Source of the DNA: Ensifer adhaerens
GTDB taxonomy: Bacteria; Pseudomonadota; Alphaproteobacteria; Rhizobiales; Rhizobiaceae
Length of the DNA stretch: 64,000 bases
Direction of reading: 5' to 3'
NCBI RefSeq assembly: GCF_013283195.1
Contig: NZ_JABEKT010000001.1
Location: forward strand, 3,297,473-3,361,472
A program made the position numbers and the translations under genes. Of this stretch, positions 45,269 through 53,294 are shown one piece after another. Position 1 is the stretch's first letter. Each line of letters opens with the position of its first letter. The notes under the pieces were generated by a model. It saw nothing but the letters and a program-made list of their open reading frames with translations. It was not told the origin of the DNA and did no database searches.

Positions 45269-46420
45269 ATGGCGCTGCAATTTGCCCAGGAGGAATATGC
45301 CGCCCGCCTTGAGCGGCTGACCGCGAAGATGCGCGAAGACAAGCTCGACGCGGTCCTGCTCTTTGCCCAGGAAAGCATGTACTGGCTGACGGGCTACGAC
45401 ACCTTCGGCTACTGCTTCTTCCAGACCCTGGTGGTCAAGAAGGACGGCTCGATGGTGCTTCTGACGCGCTCGGCCGACCTGCGCCAGGCCCGCCACACCT
45501 CCAACATCGAGCGCATCGAGATCTGGGTCGACCGGGTCAACGCCGACCCGACGATGGACCTGAAGAACCTCTTGAGTGAAATGGATCTGCTCGGCAACCG
45601 CATCGGCGTCGAGTACGACACCCACGGCATGACCGGCCGCACCGCGCGCCTCGTCGACCACCAGCTTTCGACCTTCGGCGAGCTGATCGATGCCTCGTTG
45701 CTCGTCAGCCGCCTGCGCCTGATCAAGAGCCCGGCGGAAATTGCCCATGTGGAAAGGGCGGCAAGCCTTGCAGACGACGCGCTCGACGCGGCACTGCCGC
45801 TCATCGGCCCGGGGGGCAACGAGGCAAATATCCTCGCGGCAATGCAGGGTGCGATCCTTGCCGGCGGCGGCGACTACCCGGCCAACGACTTCATCATCGG
45901 CTCCGGCGCCGACGCGCTACTCTGCCGCTACAAGGCCGGTCGCCGGCTGCTTGATAGCCAGGATCAGCTGACACTCGAATGGGCCGGCGTCAGCGCCCAT
46001 TACCACGCCGCCATGATGCGCACCGTCGTCATCGGCGAGCCGACCAACCGCCACCGCGAGCTTTACAGCGCCTGCCGCGAAACCATCCAGGCGATCGAGA
46101 TGGTGCTGCGCCCCGGCAACACCTTCGGCACCGTCTTCGACGTGCATGCCAAGATCATGGACGAGCGCGGCCTTGCCCGGCATCGGCTGAACGCCTGCGG
46201 CTATTCGCTCGGCGCGCGCTTTTCTCCCTCGTGGATGGAGCACCAGATGTTCCATGTCGGCAACCCGCAGGAAATCGAGCCCGACATGTCGCTGTTCGTG
46301 CACATGATCATCATGGATTCCGACAGCGGCACCGCCATGACGCTCGGCCAGACCTACATCACAACCACCGATACGCCGCGCGCCCTTTCGCGTTATGGGC
46401 TGGACTTCATTTCTGCTTAG
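45269..46420 (+). CDS. M24 (creatinase/aminopeptidase P) fold protein with altered metal site
   Basis: This 383-residue protein has an N-terminal creatinase-like domain (AQEEYAARLERLTAKMREDKLDAVLLFAQESMYWLTGYDTFGY) and a C-terminal pita-bread domain from about 165. The five M24 metal ligands (two Asp, one His, two Glu) cannot be found in their usual contexts: the first site reads LEWAGVSAHYHAAMMRT instead of D-x-G...D-x-T-R, the histidine block reads NACGYSLG, and the glutamate blocks read FVHMIIMD and TAMTLGQTY. It is therefore more like creatinase-type or inactive relatives. ATG overlaps pgeF context by one base gap. Substrate unknown. Confidence 0.85.
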   Translation: MALQFAQEEYAARLERLTAKMREDKLDAVLLFAQESMYWLTGYDTFGYCFFQTLVVKKDGSMVLLTRSADLRQARHTSNIERIEIWVDRVNADPTMDLKNLLSEMDLLGNRIGVEYDTHGMTGRTARLVDHQLSTFGELIDASLLVSRLRLIKSPAEIAHVERAASLADDALDAALPLIGPGGNEANILAAMQGAILAGGGDYPANDFIIGSGADALLCRYKAGRRLLDSQDQLTLEWAGVSAHYHAAMMRTVVIGEPTNRHRELYSACRETIQAIEMVLRPGNTFGTVFDVHAKIMDERGLARHRLNACGYSLGARFSPSWMEHQMFHVGNPQEIEPDMSLFVHMIIMDSDSGTAMTLGQTYITTTDTPRALSRYGLDFISA

Positions 46421-46509
46421 GGAAATCCGCCTACACTGCCGCTGAAATGGCAGACAACAGGAGATGACTTCACAGGCCTGCCGCGAAGGAAAGACGGACG
46501 GTTTGAACG

Positions 46510-47334
46510 ATGCGAAAGCTTCTCACGCCCATTGCAAGCCTCAGCCTTGTCATCGCCCTGGCAAGCTGCAACAGCACGGACGCGCTGATACCGCAGGTCG
46601 ACGTCGGCGGAGGAACGTTCCGCTCGCCGCCGGTGACGCAATCCGATCTCGAGTCGATGTCGACGCAGACGGCCGTCGTTCCGGTGCAAAGCTCGCCGGT
46701 GCAACGGACCCAGGCCTTCGCCTCCCAGCCGGCGCCCGCCAGTATGCCGACACAATATGCGACCGGCGACAGCACCTACACCGATCCCGCCGGCTCGCTT
46801 GAAGCGCAGGCGAACCGGCTCGCCTCCGGCACTGAACCGGTCCAGAACACGGCGATGCTCGCCGAACCCGCACCTGTCGAAACATCCGAGCCCGTCGCGG
46901 AAGAGGTTCAGGAACAACCGCAACAGCAGCCGGCCGTCGCCTCCGTTCCTTCCGCCAGCACGGCGACGGGCGGCACGATCCGCTTCCTGCCGATCATCGG
47001 CGCACCGGTTGAAGCCGTGACGCCGCTTTCGAAACAGCTCGGCGCAGAGGCGCGCAGCCATGGCCTGACGATCAAGGGGTCGGCCGACGCCAGCAGCGAA
47101 CACATCCTCAAGGGCTATTTCTCGGCGCTGAAGGACAACGGCAAGACGACGGTCGTCTATGTCTGGGATGTGCTCGACGGCAGCGGCAATCGGCTCCACC
47201 GCATTCAGGGCCAGGACTCGGTGGCAACCGCCGGTGCCGATCTGTGGGAAGGCGTTCCGGCCGAAACCATGCAGGCCATCGCCACCAAAACCATCAACGC
47301 CTATCTCGAATGGCGGCAATCCAGACCCGGTTGA
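46510..47334 (+). CDS. Hypothetical exported lipoprotein
   Basis: This 274-residue protein has a lipobox signal (MRKLLTPIASLSLVIALASCN, cysteine 20). A long low-complexity Pro/Glu/Ala/Gln-rich linker (about 40-150, with EEVQEQPQQQPAVAS) leads to a folded C-terminal domain (IRFLPIIGAPVEAVTPLSKQLGAEARSHGLTIKGSADASSEHILKGYFSALKDNGKTTVVYVWDVLDGSGNRLHRIQG). The tail resembles a rhizobial DUF of lipoproteins without known function. It follows the M24 gene after 90 bases and precedes prs. Envelope location is likely; nothing further can be said. Confidence 0.8.
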   Translation: MRKLLTPIASLSLVIALASCNSTDALIPQVDVGGGTFRSPPVTQSDLESMSTQTAVVPVQSSPVQRTQAFASQPAPASMPTQYATGDSTYTDPAGSLEAQANRLASGTEPVQNTAMLAEPAPVETSEPVAEEVQEQPQQQPAVASVPSASTATGGTIRFLPIIGAPVEAVTPLSKQLGAEARSHGLTIKGSADASSEHILKGYFSALKDNGKTTVVYVWDVLDGSGNRLHRIQGQDSVATAGADLWEGVPAETMQAIATKTINAYLEWRQSRPG

Positions 47335-47541
47335 TACAAAGTTTTTAGGATAATGCGCTTCGCGGCGCAGCATTCCGCTTGCATTCAAGTTCAGTGTCGC
47401 TAAAAAGCGGCCGATCAGCTCTGAACGGCGGCCATCCCGCAAAGATTGTCCGCGATTGGAATGGCTCTCGGAATCTGCGCGGAAAATGCCGCTCCCGGAT
47501 GAACCCGGACGGTAGCCGCGCCAGCTCAAGGCGGTCCGTCA

Positions 47542-48474
47542 ATGAAGGTTTTCGCAGGCAATTCGAACCGGCTGCTGGCCGAAGCGATCTGCAACTATCT
47601 CAACCTGCCTCTTGGAAAAGCGACCGTAAGGCGGTTTGCCGACCAGGAGATTTTCGTCGAGATCGGCGAAAACGTGCGCGGCGAGGATGTCTTCATCATC
47701 CAGTCGACCTCGTTCCCCACCAACGATCACCTGATGGAACTGCTCATCATGATCGATGCGGTGCGCCGCTCCTCGGCCCGTCGCATCACCGCGGTGCTCC
47801 CCTATTTCGGCTATGCCCGCCAGGACCGCAAACCCGGTCCGCGCACGCCGATCTCGGCCAAGCTGGTTTCCAACCTGATCACCGAGGCCGGCGCCGACCG
47901 CGTTCTGACGCTCGATCTTCACGCTGGCCAGATCCAGGGTTTCTTCGACATCCCGACCGACAACCTCTATGCGATCCCGATCCTGGCGCGCGACGTCAAG
48001 GAAAACTATGACCTGAAGAACGTCATGGTCGTTTCGCCCGACGTTGGCGGCGTGGTGCGCGCCCGTGCGCTTGCCAAGCGTCTCGACTGTCTGCTGGCGA
48101 TCGTCGACAAGCGCCGTGACCGCCCGGGTGAATCGGAAGTGATGAACGTGATCGGTGACGTGAAGGGCAAGGACTGCCTGCTGATCGACGACATCGTCGA
48201 TTCCGGCGGCACGCTCTGCAACGCCGCGGAAGCCCTTCTGAAGAACGGCGCAACCAGCGTCACCGCCTATATCACCCATGGCGTGCTGTCGGGCGGCGCG
48301 GTTGCCCGCGTCACCTCGTCGATGCTGAAGGAACTTGTCATCACCGACTCGATCCAGCCGACGACGGCCGTCCAGTCCGCCCACAACATCCGCGTCATCA
48401 CCACGGCGACGCTGCTCGGCGAAGCGATCAATCGCACCAGCCAGGAGGAATCGGTTTCGAGCCTCTTCGACTGA
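47542..48474 (+). CDS. prs: Ribose-phosphate pyrophosphokinase
   Basis: This 310-residue enzyme makes PRPP from ribose 5-phosphate and ATP for nucleotide, histidine and tryptophan synthesis. Family landmarks are [25 protein letters not shown], the flexible-loop lysine and arginine in [19 protein letters not shown], the pyrophosphate loop [15 protein letters not shown], and the C-terminal PRPP site [18 protein letters not shown]. Length is normal. It is followed 515 bases later by small envelope genes across a repeat-rich gap, so it is probably monocistronic. Confidence 0.97.
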   Translation: MKVFAGNSNRLLAEAICNYLNLPLGKATVRRFADQEIFVEIGENVRGEDVFIIQSTSFPTNDHLMELLIMIDAVRRSSARRITAVLPYFGYARQDRKPGPRTPISAKLVSNLITEAGADRVLTLDLHAGQIQGFFDIPTDNLYAIPILARDVKENYDLKNVMVVSPDVGGVVRARALAKRLDCLLAIVDKRRDRPGESEVMNVIGDVKGKDCLLIDDIVDSGGTLCNAAEALLKNGATSVTAYITHGVLSGGAVARVTSSMLKELVITDSIQPTTAVQSAHNIRVITTATLLGEAINRTSQEESVSSLFD

Positions 48475-48551
48475 GGCAGGCTCGACCGCCGGCAAAAGTA
48501 ACCGCTTTCGTGAAGCGGGATTGGGCCGTCATTTTCCGTGGCTCCGGACCA

Positions 48552-48650
48552 GCGCGTTGCGTTTAAGAAGCCTTATGCAACGCGCTTCCACAGCTTGATT
48601 TCACGTATGTCGTCGTCGCAAAACGGCTGCGCATTTTTGTGCGGCACGCC
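48552..48650 (-). repeat. Dispersed repeat A, copy 4 (degenerate)
   Basis: Read on the minus strand it gives GGCGTGCCGCACAAAAATG, then GCCGTTTTGCGACGACGACAT, which matches the core at about three quarters of positions. The distal AAACGCAACGC palindrome is also present in altered form. Confidence 0.65.
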
Positions 48651-48745
48651 TTGTCGCATAATTTGATCCTTAAATCGGAAACTAGTTAAGGATGAAATTG
48701 TGCAACAAATCAAAGTGCTACAGTGATACTTGCGCGTCTGGCCAG
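48651..48745. repeat. Composite palindromic repeat with ATCCTTAAATCGG arm
   Basis: A hairpin-forming ATCCTTAA...TTAAGGAT (48665-48692) is followed by CAAAGTGCTACAGTGATACTTGC. The CAGTG-TTACAG part recurs at about 32041-32052 beside the MBL gene. This arrangement is a familiar rhizobial intergenic element in my experience of these genomes, which I could not check. Confidence 0.6.
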
Positions 48746-48988
48746 GCGGCGGCGCGCTTAATTGCCCACCCCAAGAGTTGTCATCTTCCATCCGTAGGGG
48801 TAGCATTTGCCCCCTGCAGCCAACGTCTTTCTCTGCAGACTGCATAGTTCATCGATAAGGTTCTTCTCGAATAGAAGACCTCTTGATACTTCGAAGGATA
48901 TCTTCGGAAAGCTACTTTCATGCAGCGCCACCCCGGTGGCGGCTCCACCGATCTATGCCGATCACGCACGGATAATTTGGAGGAAAAG

Positions 48989-49228
48989 ATGAGTAATTTT
49001 ACGCTAACCCTCGTTCTTGCAAGCGGCCTTGCCTTGTCTGGCTGCAATACTGCTACGTCCTCCCGGACGAGCACCGGCGATTTCGGCTGCCTTGCCGGAA
49101 CCGTCAGCGGCGCAATCCTTGGCGGGTTCGCCGGCTCGGCCATCGGCGCGGGCAGCGGCCAGCTCTGGGCTGTCGGCGGCGGCGCCACGCTTGGCGGTGC
49201 GGCCGGTGCTGCCTTGACTTGCCGCTGA
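48989..49228 (+). CDS. Small glycine-zipper lipoprotein
   Basis: This 79-residue protein has a lipobox signal (MSNFTLTLVLASGLALSGCN, cysteine 19) and a glycine-zipper core of G-x3-G spacing (GCLAGTVSGAILGGFAGSAIGAGSGQLWAVGGGATLGGAAGAAL). It resembles Rickettsia 17-kDa surface-antigen-like and YMGG-type envelope proteins. GGAGG lies seven bases before the ATG. It is followed after 17 bases by an EF-hand gene, so the two are probably co-transcribed. It is likely an outer-membrane lipoprotein. Confidence 0.82.
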   Translation: MSNFTLTLVLASGLALSGCNTATSSRTSTGDFGCLAGTVSGAILGGFAGSAIGAGSGQLWAVGGGATLGGAAGAALTCR

Positions 49229-49245
49229 TTGCGAAAGGTTACGAG

Positions 49246-49599
49246 ATGCGAAAAGTAGCGCTGCTGATGGCATCCGTGCTTTGCCAGTTCGCTCCGGTCG
49301 CCGCCCAGGATAGGCCTGCGGCGATGTATCAGGGGCAAATGGATCGGCTCGACCGCGACGGAGACGGCGTGATCAGCCGGTCCGAATATCAGGGCTTCAT
49401 GACCACGGCCTTCGCAAATCTGGACAAGAACAAGGACGGCACCCTGAGCGCCGACGAGGTAGCGCCTGTCCTGAACGCGCAACAGTTTGCCGCCATCAAC
49501 GTAAACCGCGACGGCAAGATCACCCAGAGCGAGTTCCTGAACAGCGTAATGGCCGATTTCAAGGCCGCAGACCGTGGCGGCGACGGCAATCTGCAGTAG
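49246..49599 (+). CDS. Exported EF-hand protein
   Basis: This 117-residue protein has a signal peptide (MRKVALLMASVLCQFAPVAAQ). EF-hand loops are visible as DRDGDGVISRSE, DKNKDGTLSADE, NVNRDGKITQSE and a truncated final DRGGDGNLQ at the C-terminus. Each loop has acidic residues at positions 1, 3, 5 and 12 except the third (N at 1) and the cut fourth. It should bind calcium in the periplasm or on the surface. It is in tandem with the glycine-zipper gene. Function is unknown. Confidence 0.87.
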   Translation: MRKVALLMASVLCQFAPVAAQDRPAAMYQGQMDRLDRDGDGVISRSEYQGFMTTAFANLDKNKDGTLSADEVAPVLNAQQFAAINVNRDGKITQSEFLNSVMADFKAADRGGDGNLQ

Positions 49600-49601
49600 A
49601 A

Positions 49602-49635
49602 CACGCGCGGATCGCACGAAAGCGGTCCGCGCGTG
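49602..49635 (+). terminator. Hairpin after the EF-hand gene
   Basis: CACGCGCGGA (49602-49611) pairs perfectly with TCCGCGCGTG (49626-49635), two bases beyond the stop. No T run follows, so it is a probable 3' end structure rather than a proven intrinsic terminator. Confidence 0.6.
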
Positions 49636-49685
49636 CCGCGCGACCGAGGAACCGGCTTGTCAGGACACCCTGACGGAAGGTGCGG

Positions 49686-50072
49686 TCATGCGCCGGCGCT
49701 TGTGACTGTGGTTGGCAGTGGGCAGGCCTCAGCGCCGCCGAACAGGCGAGAGCGCGTCAGGAAGCGGCGCTCGCGGCCGTTGTCGAGCGAGAACATGCCG
49801 CCCCTGCCCGGCACCACGTCGATGATCAGCTGCGTGTGCTTCCAGACCTCGAACTGGCTGGCACTGATATAGACGGGTACGCCGCCAATCTCGCCGAGCT
49901 TCACGTCGTTGTCGCCGACGATGTAGTCGTCGGTGGGGTAACACATGGGCGACGAGCCGTCGCAGCAGCCCCCCGATTGATGGAACAGAATGTCCGGATG
50001 TTCACGCCTGATCTCGGCGATGAAGTCGAGCGCGGCGTCGGTCGCAAGCACCCGCGGTTCGGTGGCGGTCAT
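49686..50072 (-). CDS. DUF779 family protein
   Basis: This 128-residue protein has the DUF779 signature: FHQSGGCCDGSSPMCYP (about 30-46, with three cysteines) and FEVWKHTQLIIDVVPGRGGMFSLDN. Families of this type occur beside aldehyde dehydrogenase genes, as here; a role in ADH or aldehyde metabolism is inferred from that link only. GGAGG precedes the start. It is separated from the dehydrogenase upstream by repeats A and B. Cysteines suggest a metal or redox site. Confidence 0.9.
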   Translation of the reverse strand: MTATEPRVLATDAALDFIAEIRREHPDILFHQSGGCCDGSSPMCYPTDDYIVGDNDVKLGEIGGVPVYISASQFEVWKHTQLIIDVVPGRGGMFSLDNGRERRFLTRSRLFGGAEACPLPTTVTSAGA

Positions 50073-50085
50073 GTCGAGCCTCCTT

Positions 50086-50157
50086 GCGCATGTCGCACAA
50101 AAGTGAGCAGCGGTTTCGCGATCACGACATGCGCGAAATCAAGTGTCGCGCCTTTCG
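50086..50157 (+). repeat. Dispersed repeat A, copy 5
   Basis: GCGCATGTCGCACAAAAGTG, then GCAGCGGTTTCGCGATCACG and ACATGCGCG match the core of copy 1, with a shortened distal part. It lies between the dehydrogenase and DUF779 genes, which are on the same strand. Confidence 0.8.
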
Positions 50158-50165
50158 GTTTCAAG

Positions 50166-50247
50166 TTCAGGGGGCCGAGGGCGAGTGCTGGAGGAGAACC
50201 CTCGGCCGCACCTGGGAGGCCCTCCCCGCCAAAGGCGGAGAGGGGGA
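50166..50247. repeat. Partial CT/GA-rich repeat B copy
   Basis: CCGAGGGCGAG...CCCTCGG and CCTCCCCGCC...GGCGGAGAGGG pairings resemble pieces of repeat B at 9807 and 51956. It ends eleven bases before the dehydrogenase stop codon. Confidence 0.5.
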
Positions 50248-50257
50248 TGCAATCGGC

Positions 50258-51766
50258 TCAGAAGAAGCCGAGCGCCTTCGGGCTGTAGCTCACCAGCATG
50301 TTCTTGGTCTGCTGGTAATGGTCGAGCATCATCTTGTGGGTCTCACGGCCGATGCCCGATTGCTTGTAACCGCCGAAGGCCGCATGGGCCGGATAGGCAT
50401 GATAGCAATTGGTCCACACGCGGCCCGCCTGGATCTCGCGGCCGAAGCGGTAGCAACGGTTGGCGTCCCGGCTCCAGACACCTGCACCGAGGCCGTAGAG
50501 CGTATCGTTGGCGATCTCCAGCGCCTCGGCTTCCGTCTTGAAGGTGGTGACGGAGACGACAGGCCCGAAGATCTCCTCCTGGAACACCCGCATCTTGTTG
50601 TGCCCGCGGAAGACCGTCGGCTTGACGTAGAAGCCCTCCGCCAGCTCACCTTCCAGCACGTTTCGCCCGCCACCGGTCAGCACCTCGGCGCCCTCCTGCC
50701 TACCGATATCGATATAGGAGAGGATCTTTTCGAGTTGCTCGCTCGACGCCTGCGCACCGATCATGGTGGCGCTGTCGAGCGGGTTGCCCTGGCGGATCGC
50801 CTCGACACGCTTCAGCGCTCGCTCCATGAAGCGATCATAGATGCTTTCCTGAACCAGGGCCCGGCTCGGGCAGGTGCAGACCTCGCCCTGGTTGAGCGCG
50901 AACATCGCAAAGCCCTCGAGCGCCTTGTCGAAATAGTCGTCGTCTTCGGCGAGCACGTCGGCAAAGAAGATGTTCGGCGACTTGCCGCCAAGCTCGAGGG
51001 TAACGGGAATGAGGTTCTGGCTGGCATATTGCATGATCAGCCTCCCGGTCGTCGTCTCGCCGGTAAAGGCGATTTTGGCGATGCGCGGATTGGTGGCAAG
51101 CGGCTTGCCGGCTTCAAGGCCGAAGCCGTTGACGATGTTGAGCACCCCCGCCGGCAGGAGGTCACCGATGAGATCCGCCCAGACGAGGATCGAGGCCGGG
51201 GTCTGCTCGGCCGGCTTCAGCACCACGCAGTTGCCGGCGGCAAGTGCCGGGGCGAGTTTCCACGCGGCCATCAGGATCGGGAAGTTCCAGGGAATGATCT
51301 GGCCGACGACGCCGAGCGGCTCGTGGAAGTGATAGGCAACCGTGTCGTTGTCGATCTCGCCGATCGAGCCTTCCTGGGCGCGGATGCAGGCGGCGAAATA
51401 GCGGAAATGGTCGATCGCCAGCGGAATGTCGGCCGCCATGGTTTCGCGGATCGGCTTGCCGTTGTCGAAAGTCTCGGCACGCGCCAGAAGCTCCAGATTG
51501 TCTTCCATCCTCTGGGCGATCTTCATGAGGATGTTCGACCGCTCGGCAGCCGCCGTGCGCCCCCACTTGTCCCTGACCGCATGGGCAGCGTCGAGTGCCA
51601 ACTCGATGTCGGCTGCATCCGACCGCGCAACCTGGCACAGCACGCCGCCGGTCACCGGCGTCGTGTTGTCGAAGTAGCGCCCGGCCACCGGTTCGCGCCA
51701 TTCACCGCCGATGAAATTGCCGTATTTCTGCTTGAACGGGCTCTCGACGATCTTCTGATGCAACAT
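50258..51766 (-). CDS. Aldehyde dehydrogenase (ExaC/acetaldehyde type)
   Basis: This 502-residue NAD-dependent aldehyde dehydrogenase contains the NAD and catalytic blocks [44 protein letters not shown], the general-base glutamate in LELGGKSPN and the nucleophile cysteine in [11 protein letters not shown]. Its closest pattern is the ExaC/AldB group that oxidises acetaldehyde and other short aldehydes; substrate is inferred. The start MLHQKIV has AGGGAGG at good spacing. It precedes DUF779, and a regulator with a GAF domain is encoded upstream, so it is probably induced by an alcohol or aldehyde signal. Confidence 0.92.
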   Translation of the reverse strand: MLHQKIVESPFKQKYGNFIGGEWREPVAGRYFDNTTPVTGGVLCQVARSDAADIELALDAAHAVRDKWGRTAAAERSNILMKIAQRMEDNLELLARAETFDNGKPIRETMAADIPLAIDHFRYFAACIRAQEGSIGEIDNDTVAYHFHEPLGVVGQIIPWNFPILMAAWKLAPALAAGNCVVLKPAEQTPASILVWADLIGDLLPAGVLNIVNGFGLEAGKPLATNPRIAKIAFTGETTTGRLIMQYASQNLIPVTLELGGKSPNIFFADVLAEDDDYFDKALEGFAMFALNQGEVCTCPSRALVQESIYDRFMERALKRVEAIRQGNPLDSATMIGAQASSEQLEKILSYIDIGRQEGAEVLTGGGRNVLEGELAEGFYVKPTVFRGHNKMRVFQEEIFGPVVSVTTFKTEAEALEIANDTLYGLGAGVWSRDANRCYRFGREIQAGRVWTNCYHAYPAHAAFGGYKQSGIGRETHKMMLDHYQQTKNMLVSYSPKALGFF

Positions 51767-52145
51767 GTTCATTCCTCCCTGTGAACCAGCAACCAAAGCT
51801 GTGAGAGGAAGGTGATCGCGAACGTGCGTCTTCGATAGGGAGGTGCGAATGCCGGCGACTCGATCTGTTTCAGAAGTGAGACAGGTGGGGTCGGGTCACT
51901 GTGCTGCGGTGCAGCATGCAATGCGTCACAGAGACAATCGCTTCGACTCGGACACGCCCCTAATCCCCCTGCCGGGACCTTCTCCCCGTCATCACGGGGA
52001 GAAGGGGCAAGCGGTTCGCTCTCCGCGCCACATCAGGCTCCGACCCGCGATTGCCGGGCACGTCCCCTCTCCCCGCTCGGCGGGGAGAGGGTTAGTCCTC
52101 GGGTTAAACTCGAGGAGAGGGGCAGCCACGGATGCCTGAGTAAGA
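51767..52145. other. Intergenic region between the aldehyde dehydrogenase and its regulator
   Basis: These 379 bases hold the promoter of the dehydrogenase (minus strand) and repeat B at 51956-52122. A sequence TGAGACAGGTGGGGTC near 51877 has inverted-like character but no clear operator was defined. No gene is supported. Confidence 0.5.
51956..52122. repeat. CT-rich palindromic repeat B, copy 2
   Basis: It contains CCTTCTCCCCGT...ACGGGGAGAAGG, then CCCTCTCCCCGC...GCGGGGAGAGGG, the same hairpins in the same order as the copy at 9807. The end is altered (GGTTAGTCCTC rather than GGTGAGGGG). Confidence 0.8.
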
Positions 52146-53102
52146 TCAGTTGACGGAAAGCCGCTTCATCTTGCGGTAAAGCGTGGCGCGGCTGATGCCG
52201 AGCAGTTCGGCTGCCATCGAGACATTGCCGTTGGCACGCGAGAGCACGCGCCTGAGCGCGGCACGCTCGGCGTCTGGAAGCTCAGCGCCGTCGTCGGATA
52301 TGCCTTCCTTCAGAAGGTCGGAGGCTGGAATGCCCGCGGCGATGCGTTTGTCGTCGAGCCCCAGCCATTGCCGCGCCGCGCGCGTCGCGCCCTTTACCAG
52401 ATCGTCGCGATCGACAGCCAGGAGCGCCGGCCCTGCCCGGTCGACCGGCACGAGCACGATGCGCGAGCCGGCAAAGGCCCGGCGGAATAGCCCTGCCTCG
52501 ATGCGGGCTGCAGCATCCCGCACCGCCTGCGACAAAAGCGAGAGGGTGATCTCCGACGCGTCGTCTCGGCAGGTGGAGATGTCGATCGCCGCCGCCAGAC
52601 GGCCGAGATGGTCGCGGATCGGTGCCGTCGTGCAGCTAAGCCCGATGTTGCTGCTGAGGAAATGCTGGTCGCGCTGGATGATGACGGCGCGCTCGTCGGC
52701 AATCGCCGTGCCGATGCCGTTGGTGCCGACGCTCGCCTCGCTCCACACCGTTGCCGACCAGAGGCCGACACCGCGGAAATCCGCATCGTCGCCGACCGCC
52801 CCGCGCCGCTCCAGCGCCACGCCCTTGTCGTCGGTCAGAAGCAGGCAGCAGCCGGCCTTGCCGACTGTGGCAAACAGCCGGTCAAGCTCGCCGCCCGCCT
52901 CGGCGATCAACTCGGCCGAACGCTGTCGCGCCGATCGGAACTCTGTGTCGGACAGTCGAAGCGGCGTTCGCCTCTCCTCGGGCGCCAGGCCATGCAGCGT
53001 CATGCAGCGACGCCAGGATGCAGCCACCGGCGAGCTTGCAGCCGCGGAAGACTGGTGCGCAACCTGGTAGACGTATTCCGTATGATCCCTGACGGCAGGC
53101 AT
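52146..53102 (-). CDS. GAF-Fis regulator, AcoR-like without AAA+ domain
   Basis: This 318-residue protein has the GAF-containing N-terminus of acetoin/aldehyde regulators (SWRRCMTLHGL, LLLTDDKGVALERRG, WSEASVGTNGIGTAIADERAVIIQRDQHFLSSNIGLSCTTAPIRDHLGRLAAAIDIST). A Fis-type HTH closes the C-terminus (ERAALRRVLSRANGNVSMAAELLGISRATLYRKMKRL). The AAA+ sigma-54 activation domain that lies between them in AcoR is absent. AGGGAGG precedes the chosen ATG. It probably controls the adjacent aldehyde dehydrogenase, but it cannot activate sigma-54 polymerase in the usual way. Confidence 0.85.
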   Translation of the reverse strand: MPAVRDHTEYVYQVAHQSSAAASSPVAASWRRCMTLHGLAPEERRTPLRLSDTEFRSARQRSAELIAEAGGELDRLFATVGKAGCCLLLTDDKGVALERRGAVGDDADFRGVGLWSATVWSEASVGTNGIGTAIADERAVIIQRDQHFLSSNIGLSCTTAPIRDHLGRLAAAIDISTCRDDASEITLSLLSQAVRDAAARIEAGLFRRAFAGSRIVLVPVDRAGPALLAVDRDDLVKGATRAARQWLGLDDKRIAAGIPASDLLKEGISDDGAELPDAERAALRRVLSRANGNVSMAAELLGISRATLYRKMKRLSVN

Positions 53103-53294
53103 CGGTTTCCTCCCTGCAAGCGACGTCCGGCAACGGCAGGTCCCGACCGCTCTCCCAAACGGCGGCAACTGCCTTGGCCGCACTATAGGCATCGATTGGA
53201 CGGGAGGTCCAGCAAGACGAAGGTCCACCGTCCATGCCGCATCAGCGCGTTTGATGCGTTCATCACGCCGGCGGTATCGACACGTCGGCGGAAT

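Larger units (their letters stand above)
48475..48988. other. Repeat-rich intergenic region after prs
   Basis: This 514-base gap contains a degenerate copy of repeat A (48552-48650) and a distinct composite repeat (48651-48745). The remaining 240 bases up to 48988 are AT-rich and probably include the promoter of the small lipoprotein gene. No RNA gene was identified. Confidence 0.55.
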
